A stretch of 64,000 nucleotides of DNA from the NCBI RefSeq assembly GCF_020179475.1, contig NZ_JAILXZ010000001.1, forward strand, positions 558,001 through 622,000. Direction: 5' to 3'. Both the position numbers and the translations under genes were made by a program. This DNA comes from Novosphingobium huizhouense (lineage in GTDB: Bacteria > Pseudomonadota > Alphaproteobacteria > Sphingomonadales > Sphingomonadaceae). The number at the start of each line of letters is the position of its first letter. The first letter of the stretch is position 1. The notes below the pieces were generated by a model. It saw only the letters and a list, made by a program, of their open reading frames with translations. It was not told where the DNA came from and made no database searches. Of this stretch, positions 11,715 to 19,135 are shown piece by piece.

Positions 11715-14090
11715 ATGCGGGGGAGGAATAAAGGACCGGGCGATCGGGGTTCGCGACCCGCGCGCGCGCGCCTGGCGGCGCTCGTGACGGCGCTCGCGGT
11801 CGCCGCCGGCGCGCCGCTCGCCGCGCAGGCGGAAACGGGCGAGCGCGGCGCAGCGTCCCTGCCCGACCGGAGTCCCCCTCCCGAACAGATCGTCGTCTCG
11901 GCGCCCGGCGGCGACGTCGACCGCGACGATGCGCTCACCCTCGATCGCGCCGCCATCGCCCGCGCCGGCCGTCCCGACCTGCTCGGCGCGCTGAGCCGCG
12001 ACATCGCCGGGATCACCCTGCAGGACGTCCAGGGCAATCCGTGGCAACCGACGCTCGCCTACCGCGGCTACCTCGCCTCGCCGTTGCAGGGCGAGGCGCA
12101 GGGCCTGGCGGTCTATCTCGATGGCGGACGCTTCAACCAGCCGTTCGGCGACACGGTCGGCTTCGACCTCCTGCCCGACGCGGCGATCGCCAAGGTGACC
12201 CTGCTCGATTCGAGCCCGGTGTTCGGCTTCAACGCGCTCGGCGGCGCGCTGGTGATCGAGACCGCCACCGGGCGCAGCGACCCGGGCTTTGCCATGACGC
12301 TGTCGGGCGGCAACTACGGACGACGCGAAGCGAGCGTCTCGGCCGGCGGCGCGGGCGACCGCTTCAGCTGGTTCCTCGCCGGCCAGAACCGCCGCGAGGA
12401 CGGCTGGCGCGACCACAGCCCTTCGCAGCTCGCCAACCTCTTCGCCGATCTCGGCCTCGACGCGCCCGGCGTCGGCGGCCTCCACGCCAAGCTGCTCCTC
12501 GCCGAGAGCGACCTCACCGGCAACGGCGCCGCGCCGGTCGAGCTGCTCGCCGCCCGGCGTTCCGCGGTCTATACCTGGCCCGACCGGTCGCGCAGCCGCT
12601 ACGCCCGCGCCAGCCTTCATCCCACGCTCGTGCTCGGCCGGCACAGCCGCATCGAGGCGACGCTCTACGGCCAGATCGTGCGCCTGCGCGGCCTCAACGG
12701 CGATACCGCCGAAATCGACCCCTGCCTCGAGGACTCGAGCGAACTGTGCGCCGAGGACCTCAACGACGAGGAAGCCCTGCTCCCGGGCATCGGGATCAGC
12801 GCGGCGAAGATCCGCCCGGCGCGCGCGCCGATCTACGGCGTGCTCAATCGCGCCGCGCTGCGCACCCGCAGCGGCGGGGTGCTGGTGCAGCTGATCGACC
12901 AGCGCCCGCTGCTCGCCGGCACCAACCGCCTCGCCGTGGGAATGAGCCGCGATGCCGGCACGACGCGCTTTTCCACCGCGGTCGAGGTCGGCCTGATCGG
13001 CGAGGACCGCCAGGTGACCGGCACCGGCCTCGATGTCGCGCCCGGCGGTCCGATCGGGCCGGTCGCACTGTCCGCCGACAATGGCGCCTGGGGCCTTTTC
13101 CTGTCGGACACGCTGCCGTTGCTGCCGGGGCTCGCGGTCGAGCTGGGCCTTCGCTGGAACAGCGGCACGATCCGGCTCGAGGACCACCTCGGCGACGATC
13201 TCGACGGCAGCCACCGCTACCGGCGGCTGAACCCCGGCATCGAGTTCGACTGGAAGGTCGGCCGGGCGCTGACCTTGCGCGCCGGCTATGCCGAAACCAA
13301 CCGCATGCCCACCCCGGCCGAGCTGTCGTGCGCCGACGAGGAGGCGCCGTGCAGCCTCGCCAACTTCTTCGTCGCCGACCCGCACCTCGAACAAGTCGTG
13401 GCGCGCAGCCTCGAAGCCGGCGCGGCGGTCTCCGCCTCGCTCGGCGGCTGGACGGTCGACGGGCTGCTTTCGCTCTACCGCACGGTCAACCAGAACGACA
13501 TCCAGCACGTCGCCTCGCGCGTGCCGGGCCGGTCGTGGTTCACCAACATCGGCCGCACCCGGCGTCAGGGTCTCGACGCTTCGCTCAAGCTGGCCCGCGA
13601 CGGCTGGCGCATCGCCGCGAGCTACGCCTTCGCCGATGCGACCAGCCTCTCCGCGCTGACCCTGTCGAGCCCGCAGAACCCCGGGGCGGATCCGGTCACC
13701 GGCACGATTCCCGTGCGGCGGGGCGATCGCCTGCCGGGGATCCCGCGCCACAGCGCCACGCTTTCGGTCGACTTTACCGCAAGCACCTTCGGCCTGGGCG
13801 GCGACCTCGTCGCGCGGTCGAGCCAGGTCCTGCGGGGCGATGCGGCCAACCTCGTGCCGCCGGTTCCGGGCTACCTGATCGCCAACCTGCGCGCCCATGT
13901 CGCGCTCTCGCGCGGGCTTGCCCTGACCGGCGAGGTCCAGAACCTGTTCGACCGGCGCTATGCGACCTTCGGCACGTTCGGCGAGATCGACAAGGTCCCG
14001 CTTCCCGAAGCGCCAGACGCCACCAGCAGCCGGTTCGCCGGCCCCGGCGCGCCGCGGCGCTGGACCGTGGGCCTTGCCGCGACGTTCTGA
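11715..14090 (+). CDS. TonB-dependent outer-membrane receptor
   Basis: A 791-residue outer-membrane receptor that takes up a ligand using TonB energy. Signal peptide RLAALVTALAVAAGAPLAAQA, TonB-box-like PEQIVVSA, plug domain (about 50-170, with ISRDIAGITLQDVQG-like sequence and VFGFNALGGALVIET), then a 22-strand barrel ending in ...VGLAATF with a C-terminal Phe. ATG 11715 is preferred; a TTG 36 bases upstream is possible. The ligand is unknown: no siderophore or sugar genes adjoin it. Its 3' end is three bases from the convergent mlaA stop. Confidence 0.9.
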   Translation: MRGRNKGPGDRGSRPARARLAALVTALAVAAGAPLAAQAETGERGAASLPDRSPPPEQIVVSAPGGDVDRDDALTLDRAAIARAGRPDLLGALSRDIAGITLQDVQGNPWQPTLAYRGYLASPLQGEAQGLAVYLDGGRFNQPFGDTVGFDLLPDAAIAKVTLLDSSPVFGFNALGGALVIETATGRSDPGFAMTLSGGNYGRREASVSAGGAGDRFSWFLAGQNRREDGWRDHSPSQLANLFADLGLDAPGVGGLHAKLLLAESDLTGNGAAPVELLAARRSAVYTWPDRSRSRYARASLHPTLVLGRHSRIEATLYGQIVRLRGLNGDTAEIDPCLEDSSELCAEDLNDEEALLPGIGISAAKIRPARAPIYGVLNRAALRTRSGGVLVQLIDQRPLLAGTNRLAVGMSRDAGTTRFSTAVEVGLIGEDRQVTGTGLDVAPGGPIGPVALSADNGAWGLFLSDTLPLLPGLAVELGLRWNSGTIRLEDHLGDDLDGSHRYRRLNPGIEFDWKVGRALTLRAGYAETNRMPTPAELSCADEEAPCSLANFFVADPHLEQVVARSLEAGAAVSASLGGWTVDGLLSLYRTVNQNDIQHVASRVPGRSWFTNIGRTRRQGLDASLKLARDGWRIAASYAFADATSLSALTLSSPQNPGADPVTGTIPVRRGDRLPGIPRHSATLSVDFTASTFGLGGDLVARSSQVLRGDAANLVPPVPGYLIANLRAHVALSRGLALTGEVQNLFDRRYATFGTFGEIDKVPLPEAPDATSSRFAGPGAPRRWTVGLAATF

Positions 14091-14093
14091 CGG

Positions 14094-15287
14094 TCAGCGC
14101 GGGTCCGGCAGCGGCTGGACCACCGGATTGGCCACGAACGTCGGCGCCGGGGCGGAAGCAGGCGCCGGGATCGCAACAGCCGCCGGGGCAGGCGCAACCG
14201 GGGCCATCGCGGCGGGCGCGGGCTGCACCGCCGCCGCGGGCGCAGGCGCAGGCTTGCGGTCACGGCCGCGCAAGTGGTCGATCTCGGCCTGGCGCTGCGC
14301 GAGGTAGGCCTTGCGGTAGGAGCCGTAGGGATCGTCGGCATCGCGCATCCGGCGCAGCTCGGCATCGGTCTGCACCCGGTCGTCGAGCGACTTGATCACG
14401 TTCGAGCTGACCACGTAGGTCGGGTCGGTCAGCGGCTTGCCCACCGCCAGCGGCAGCAGCGCCCGGTCGATGGTCAGCCCGAACAGGTCGCGCACCGTGG
14501 TCGGCCCGACCAGCGGCAGGAACAGGTAGGGGCCCGGTCCCACGCCGTAGTAGCCCAGCGTCCAGGCAAGGCCGTTGCGGCGATAGGGCAGGTTGAACGG
14601 CTTGCGCCGCGCCACGTCGACGAGCCCCGCCGCGCCCACGGTCGAATTGATGGCGAAGCGCCCGACGGTCTCCGCCGCCTTGCCCGGCTTCAGCTGCAGC
14701 AGGAAGTTGAGCGCGATCGCCGGCTCGGTCAGGTTCGACAGGAAATTGCGCAGGCCCGCGCGCACCGGGCTCGGCAGCGCCTTGCGGTAGCCCATCGCCA
14801 TCGGCGCGACGAACTTGTCGTCGACCTTCTGCACCACTTCGTAGGACTTGAGGTTGACCGCCTGCATCGGGTCCTGCGGCGGCGGCTTGCCGTGCCCGGC
14901 GACGACGATCTCGCCGCCTTGCGCATCGCCCGCGGGCGTGGTCGCGGGGGCCGCGTCGGGCGCGCCCGCGCCGGCGCCGCCCTGCGCCCCTGCTGCGCCG
15001 CCAATTGCTCCTTCCGCGCCGGCAGGCCGTGCGTTCGCGGCGGAAGGGGTGTCGGCGGAAGAGGTGTCGTTTGCGCCGGTCGGCCCGGGCAGCGCGATCG
15101 GAGGCACCACGATCGGAGGCTGGGCGGCGCTGGGCGACTGGGTTCCGGGCGCAGGGGTCGGCCCGGCAGGCGCTGGCGCAGCGGCCAGGGCTGCGGCTGC
15201 AGCCAGTATGGTCAGGCTCAAGGCAGTTCTGCTCCTCGTGCGACGACGGCGCCGGGCGGTGTCGGTCCCGGCGCCATCGAGGGTCAC
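14094..15287 (-). CDS. mlaA: MlaA/VacJ-family protein without lipidation cysteine
   Basis: The MlaA family removes misplaced phospholipids from the outer leaflet of the outer membrane. 397 residues: Arg-rich N-terminus and hydrophobic signal (about 20-40), a long Pro/Ala/Gly linker (41-125), the MlaA core (about 138-345, with DPMQAVN, NFLSNLTEPAIALNFLLQ, RFAINSTVGAAGLVDVA, TLGYYGVGPGPYLFLPLVGPTTVRD), and a Pro/Ala-rich tail. Unusually for a family usually annotated as lipoproteins, the protein has no cysteine at all. Residues 126-131 (EIVVAG) resemble a TonB box. Start GTG 15287. Confidence 0.88.
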   Translation of the reverse strand: MTLDGAGTDTARRRRRTRSRTALSLTILAAAAALAAAPAPAGPTPAPGTQSPSAAQPPIVVPPIALPGPTGANDTSSADTPSAANARPAGAEGAIGGAAGAQGGAGAGAPDAAPATTPAGDAQGGEIVVAGHGKPPPQDPMQAVNLKSYEVVQKVDDKFVAPMAMGYRKALPSPVRAGLRNFLSNLTEPAIALNFLLQLKPGKAAETVGRFAINSTVGAAGLVDVARRKPFNLPYRRNGLAWTLGYYGVGPGPYLFLPLVGPTTVRDLFGLTIDRALLPLAVGKPLTDPTYVVSSNVIKSLDDRVQTDAELRRMRDADDPYGSYRKAYLAQRQAEIDHLRGRDRKPAPAPAAAVQPAPAAMAPVAPAPAAVAIPAPASAPAPTFVANPVVQPLPDPR

Positions 15288-15382
15288 GCCTTACAGAAAA
15301 CTGTCACAGTGTCGACATAGCTGTAACGGCAGTATGACGGGCCGTCGCCGGAGCGTCTTGCGGGCGCGCCCGGACGAGGCGG

Positions 15383-15769
15383 CTAGCGGTGCCCGCGGGC
15401 CGCCTTCCCCGAAGTCTTCCCCGAAGCCTTCCCCGAACCCTTCCCCAACAGCGAAAGGTCGAACCACATCTTGCGGATCTCGCCGGTCGCCACCACCCGC
15501 ACCGTCAGCACGTCGAACTTGCCGCCTTCGGTCACCGACTCCTGCGAGATCGGAGTGGCGCCGCGAAAGTTGACGATCGCGTATTCGTCGCGCAGCCGGG
15601 TGATGCGGTAGGCCGTCTCGCGCGTCTCGCCGTCGCTCTTGTCCATGATCGCGCGCAGCCGCGGCGTCATCTTTGCCGCCGGCCCTACCGAAACGACACT
15701 GGTCGTCGCCGGAACCTCGGGTTCCGAAGTTGCCGCCGCCAGAGCCAGCGCCGCAATCAATCCGAACAT
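15383..15769 (-). CDS. Hypothetical exported protein with Lys/Gly/Ser repeat tail
   Basis: A 128-residue protein of unknown function starting MFGLIAALALAAATSE, which looks like a signal peptide. The middle (about 45-105) is beta-rich (ETAYRITRLRDEYAIVNFRG). The C-terminus is a short repeat, KGSGKASGKTSGKAARG, encoded by imperfect 12-bp DNA repeats near 15404-15450. It lies between ybaB and mlaA on the same strand, with 47 bases to ybaB upstream. No family recognised. Confidence 0.7.
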   Translation of the reverse strand: MFGLIAALALAAATSEPEVPATTSVVSVGPAAKMTPRLRAIMDKSDGETRETAYRITRLRDEYAIVNFRGATPISQESVTEGGKFDVLTVRVVATGEIRKMWFDLSLLGKGSGKASGKTSGKAARGHR

Positions 15770-15816
15770 GCCTTACCCCCCTGCTGTGATCGTTGCCGAC
15801 GGCGCGCCGTCGCTGC

Positions 15817-16152
15817 TCAGAACGGCAGCTTGAACCCCGGCGGGATGCCCGCCGCCATCTGCACCTTCTGCATTTCCTCGCCCGCCGCGGCGTCGGCCTT
15901 GGCGCGGCAGTCGTTGAACGCCGCCGCGATCAGGTCTTCGAGGATGCCCTTTTCGGAAGCCACGAGCAGGCTGTCGTCGACGCTCACGCCGATCACCCGG
16001 CCCTTGGCCGAGGCGCGAACCTTGACGAGCCCGCCGCCCGCCGCGCCTTCGACCTCGATCGCATCGAGGCGGCCTTGCGCGTCCTCCATCTGCTTCTGGA
16101 TCGTCTCGGCCGCCTTCTGGGCGGCCTGGATCATTTCTTCCATCGACTTCAT
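15817..16152 (-). CDS. ybaB: YbaB/EbfC nucleoid-associated protein
   Basis: A 111-residue DNA-binding protein that acts as a dimer. It begins MKSMEEMIQAAQKAAETIQKQMEDAQ, the helical N-terminal part, followed by the beta segment VEGAAGGGLVKVRASAKGRV and the C-terminal EEMQKVQMAAGIPPGFKLPF, which is typical of the family. Its ATG overlaps the dnaX stop by four bases (ATGA). The dnaX-ybaB pairing is conserved widely, often with recR. Confidence 0.95.
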   Translation of the reverse strand: MKSMEEMIQAAQKAAETIQKQMEDAQGRLDAIEVEGAAGGGLVKVRASAKGRVIGVSVDDSLLVASEKGILEDLIAAAFNDCRAKADAAAGEEMQKVQMAAGIPPGFKLPF

Positions 16153-18023
16153 GCGCGTCTGCTCCAGGCTTTTCGGGAATGCTCGAGCGAGCTTTCCTCG
16201 TCGACGATCTTCGCTTGCGGAAACGCGGCAAAGGCCGCCTTCACCAGCGGATCGTCCATCATTTCGGACTCGGCCTGCCTTTCGCGCAGTTCCTTCGCCT
16301 CGACAAGGCTCGGCAGCGCCACCACGCCGTCGCCGGCCTGCCCGCGCTCGACGATCCAGGGCGCGCCGGTTGCGGTCTGCAGCGCCTTGCGGATGTCCTG
16401 CGTCGGATCGCCCGGCAGCCCCGGCGCCTGCTCGTAGCGCAGGAAGCCCTGCCGCAGTTCGATCACCCGCACCGACAGACGCATCGACGAACCGGTCAAC
16501 GGCGACATCTGCTCGACCTGCTCGACCAGCGCCTCCCAGTCGAGCGCGACCGGCACCGACGCGGGCGCGGTCATGAAGCCGGTCGATCCGCCTGCCGCCC
16601 CTGCTGCGGCCCCCGCCGCCGCCCCTGCCGCCGCGCTGGCAGGATCGCCGGCCGGTCCCTGCACGACCACCGGTCGCGCCGCCAGTTCCTCCAGCTTCTT
16701 CACCAGCCCCGAAGGGTCGGGCATGTCGGCCGCGTGCAACACGCGCAGCAGCGCCATCTGCGCCGCCGCCAGCGGGTCGGGCGCGCTGCGCACTTCGTCG
16801 TGGCCCTTGAGCATCAGCTGCCACAGGCGGTGCAACTGCCCCGCGCTCAATGCCTTGCCCCAGTCCTCTAGCGCCTGCCGCTCCTCGGCCGAGCGCGCCT
16901 CGACCGTGCCCGAGACTTGCGCCACGGTCACCTTGTGGACCAGGTCCATCTGCGCGCGCATCAGCGCCACCGGCTCGATCCCCAGCGCGTACTGGTGCGC
17001 GACTTCGGCCAGCAGCGCATTGCCATCGCCACTCAGGATCGCCGCGAACAGGCGGCGCTGCATCGTCTTGTCGGCGAGGCCCAGCATCTCGCGCACCGCC
17101 TCGGCGGTGACGCGGGTCGGGCCTTCGCCGCCGGTCGCAAGGTCGGCATGGCTGATCGCCTGGTCGAGGATCGAGAGGCCATCGCGCACCGATCCCTCGG
17201 CGGCGGCGGCGACCATCGCCAGCGCCTCCTCGTCGGCCTCGACCCCCTCCTTGGAGCAGACCATCGCGAAATGGCTGGCGAGCAGCGCGGGCGGAATGCG
17301 CTTGAGATCGAAGCGCTGGCAGCGGCTCAGCACCGTCACCGGCAGCTTGTCGACCTCGGTCGTCGCGAACAGGAACTTCACATGCGCCGGCGGCTCTTCG
17401 AGCGTCTTGAGCAACGCGTTGAACGCATTGCGGCTGAGCATGTGGACTTCGTCGATGATGTAGATCTTGTAGCGCGCGCTGACCGCGGCATAGCGCACCG
17501 CCTCGATGATCTCGCGCACGTCGTCGACACCGGTGTGGCTCGCCGCGTCCATCTCGATCACGTCGATGTGCCGCCCCTCGGCGATGGCGACGCAAGGCTC
17601 GCACACGCCGCACGGGTCGATCGTCGGCCCGCCCTGCCCGTCAGGCCCCACGCAGTTCAATGCCTTGGCGATCAGCCGCGCGGTGCTGGTCTTGCCGACC
17701 CCGCGGATGCCGGTCATCAGGAAGGCGTGCGCCAGCCGCTCGCGCTTGATCGCGTTGGCCAGCGTCTGGACCATCGCGTCCTGCCCGATCAGTTCGGAAA
17801 AGGTCTGCGACCGGTACTTGCGCGCCAGCACGCGGTAGGGCGTTGCCGGTGCGGCCACTGGCGCGGGCTCGGCGGTCGGCGCGGGCTTGTTGACCGGCGC
17901 AGCGGGCGCAGGCGCGGGATCGCCGAACATCGACGCCTGTCCCGCTGCCTCGAGTTCCTCGGCGCTCGGTCCTGACTCTTCCTGCTCGGGAAGATCGCCA
18001 AACATGTCGGTGGATTCGCCCAT
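16149..18023 (-). CDS. dnaX: DNA polymerase III subunits tau/gamma
   Basis: The clamp-loader ATPase subunit of the replicative polymerase. 624 residues: an N-terminal Ala/Pro-rich extension (about 1-75), the AAA+ domain starting YRVLARKYRSQTFSELIGQ with Walker A GIRGVGKTST, a four-cysteine zinc site (CVGPDG...CGVCEPC), Walker B YIIDEVHML and sensor SRCQRF, then the collar and an Ala/Gly-rich linker (about 475-490) leading to the tau C-terminal domain. ATG 18023 (MGESTDMFGDLPE) was chosen. No obvious slippery frameshift site was identified. Overlaps ybaB by four bases. Confidence 0.96.
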   Translation of the reverse strand: MGESTDMFGDLPEQEESGPSAEELEAAGQASMFGDPAPAPAAPVNKPAPTAEPAPVAAPATPYRVLARKYRSQTFSELIGQDAMVQTLANAIKRERLAHAFLMTGIRGVGKTSTARLIAKALNCVGPDGQGGPTIDPCGVCEPCVAIAEGRHIDVIEMDAASHTGVDDVREIIEAVRYAAVSARYKIYIIDEVHMLSRNAFNALLKTLEEPPAHVKFLFATTEVDKLPVTVLSRCQRFDLKRIPPALLASHFAMVCSKEGVEADEEALAMVAAAAEGSVRDGLSILDQAISHADLATGGEGPTRVTAEAVREMLGLADKTMQRRLFAAILSGDGNALLAEVAHQYALGIEPVALMRAQMDLVHKVTVAQVSGTVEARSAEERQALEDWGKALSAGQLHRLWQLMLKGHDEVRSAPDPLAAAQMALLRVLHAADMPDPSGLVKKLEELAARPVVVQGPAGDPASAAAGAAAGAAAGAAGGSTGFMTAPASVPVALDWEALVEQVEQMSPLTGSSMRLSVRVIELRQGFLRYEQAPGLPGDPTQDIRKALQTATGAPWIVERGQAGDGVVALPSLVEAKELRERQAESEMMDDPLVKAAFAAFPQAKIVDEESSLEHSRKAWSRRA

Positions 18024-18117
18024 TGCCACATAGGTAGGACCTCGCCCCCGGCTTGTCGAACCGGTTCGGACGACTTCGTCGTGGATTGCTTTCCTATCTG
18101 TGATAGGCTGCCGACTC

Positions 18118-18615
18118 ATGAGCAAGCTCCTCGCCGCGCGCATGACCGCCGACTACGACGGCCCGCTGGTGGTCTTCATCATCGGCATGCGCATCAACCG
18201 CCTGTTCAAGGTGGCCAAGTGGCTGCCGGTGGTGCGCGCGATGGGGCCGATGATCGCCGAACTCGAACGCGATCCGAGGAGCGGCTTCCTCGGCTGGCAG
18301 CCGATGCTCGCCGGCCTGCGCACGGTCCTGCTGGTCCAGTACTGGCGCGATTTCGACAGCCTCGAGACCTATTCGCGCGCCCGCGACAAGCAGCACTGGC
18401 CGGCCTGGGCCGCGTTCAACAAGGCGATCGGCACGGACGGCAGCGTCGGCATCTTCCACGAAACCTACGTCGTCGCGCCCGGCGGGCACGAGACGGTCTA
18501 CGTCAACATGCCGCCCTTCGGCCTCGGCCGCGTCGGCAAGCTGGTCGGCGCCGAAGGCAGCCGCCGCGACGCGCGCGAGCGGATGAAGCAGGCCGGCGGA
18601 GCCGCGGACGGCTGA
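18118..18615 (+). CDS. DUF4188-type (monooxygenase-fold) protein
   Basis: A 165-residue protein resembling the DUF4188 / phenylacetaldoxime-dehydratase-like family of dimeric alpha/beta-barrel proteins. It contains VVFIIGMRINRLFKVAKWLPVVRAMGPMI, TVLLVQYWRDFDSLETYSR and a C-terminal NMPPFGLGRVGKL stretch. The function in bacteria is unclear. ATG 18118 is preferred over GTG 18100. Divergent from dnaX and followed by a strong terminator shared with the SRP RNA on the other strand. Confidence 0.7.
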   Translation: MSKLLAARMTADYDGPLVVFIIGMRINRLFKVAKWLPVVRAMGPMIAELERDPRSGFLGWQPMLAGLRTVLLVQYWRDFDSLETYSRARDKQHWPAWAAFNKAIGTDGSVGIFHETYVVAPGGHETVYVNMPPFGLGRVGKLVGAEGSRRDARERMKQAGGAADG

Positions 18616-18619
18616 AACG

Positions 18620-18648
18620 AAAAAGGCGGCCATCAAGACCGCCTTTTT
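18620..18648. terminator. Bidirectional intrinsic terminator
   Basis: A 10-bp stem, aaaaaggcgg (18620-18629) against ccgccttttt (18639-18648), with a 9-base loop. The T-runs on both strands let it end the DUF4188 gene on the plus strand and the SRP RNA on the minus strand. Confidence 0.9.
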
Positions 18649-18652
18649 CAAA

Positions 18653-18747
18653 AGGAGCCGGGCGACCCGCCGCAACTCGTTGTGGCTGCTTCCTTCCGGA
18701 CCTGACCAGGTTGGCGAACGCTAACGTCCACCCGACTCCCGGCTCGC
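18653..18747 (-). ncRNA. ffs: Signal recognition particle RNA (4.5S, small type)
   Basis: The minus strand carries the universal SRP RNA apical domain (ggtcaggtccggaaggaa followed by gcagcc, within 18688-18711), which binds Ffh and FtsY. The ends pair as GAGCCGGG (from about 18745) with CCCGGCTC (18662-18655), giving the long closed hairpin of about 95 nt expected for a bacterial 4.5S RNA. A terminator with T-run follows. Exact ends are estimated from the terminal helix. Confidence 0.93.
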
Positions 18748-18794
18748 CATATGGTGCGACGCGGGCCGTTTGTCCAGCCTGCTTGCCGCCCCCC

Positions 18795-19073
18795 TCAGCG
18801 GAAGTTGTCGGCGTAGCTCTGCAGCTTGAGCCGCTTGGGCGGTGTCGGGATCACGTGGACGGCGATGCCGTACCGGTCGGCATAGGCCTTCGCCTCGTCG
18901 AGCGAGCCGAAGCTCAGCGTCACCTGCGCCTGGGTGTCGCCCGAGCCCGCCCAGCCCATCAGCGGATCGGGGCGCTGCGCCTCCGACCGTTCGAATTCGA
19001 GCAGCCACTCGCTGGTCCGGGCCTTGCCGGACTGCATGGCGTTCTTCGGGCGCTGGTAGATGCGTGCGGTCAT
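18795..19073 (-). CDS. NADH dehydrogenase accessory subunit (NDUFS4-like)
   Basis: A 92-residue ETC complex I subunit homologue, related to the mitochondrial 18-kDa subunit NDUFS4, which alphaproteobacteria share with mitochondria and which stabilises the peripheral arm. Key features: ARIYQRPKNAMQSGKARTSEWLLEFE, then DPLMGWAGSGDTQAQVTLSFGSLDEAKAYADRYG. The gene is normally solitary, away from the nuo operon, as here. Ends 47 bases past the ffs 5' end. Confidence 0.92.
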   Translation of the reverse strand: MTARIYQRPKNAMQSGKARTSEWLLEFERSEAQRPDPLMGWAGSGDTQAQVTLSFGSLDEAKAYADRYGIAVHVIPTPPKRLKLQSYADNFR

Positions 19074-19135
19074 GGCGCGAGGCTTTCTTGCGAATCGCGC
19101 CGCAAATCAAGTCCGCATTAGAGGCAAGCCCGTGC

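Noticed and set aside
18059..18066. AACCGGTT palindrome between dnaX and the DUF4188 gene as a partner of the site at 46234
   Set aside because: Its flanks (cg...cg) differ from the 46234 site and neighbouring genes are not related to glycans; an 8-bp palindrome is expected by chance in GC-rich DNA.
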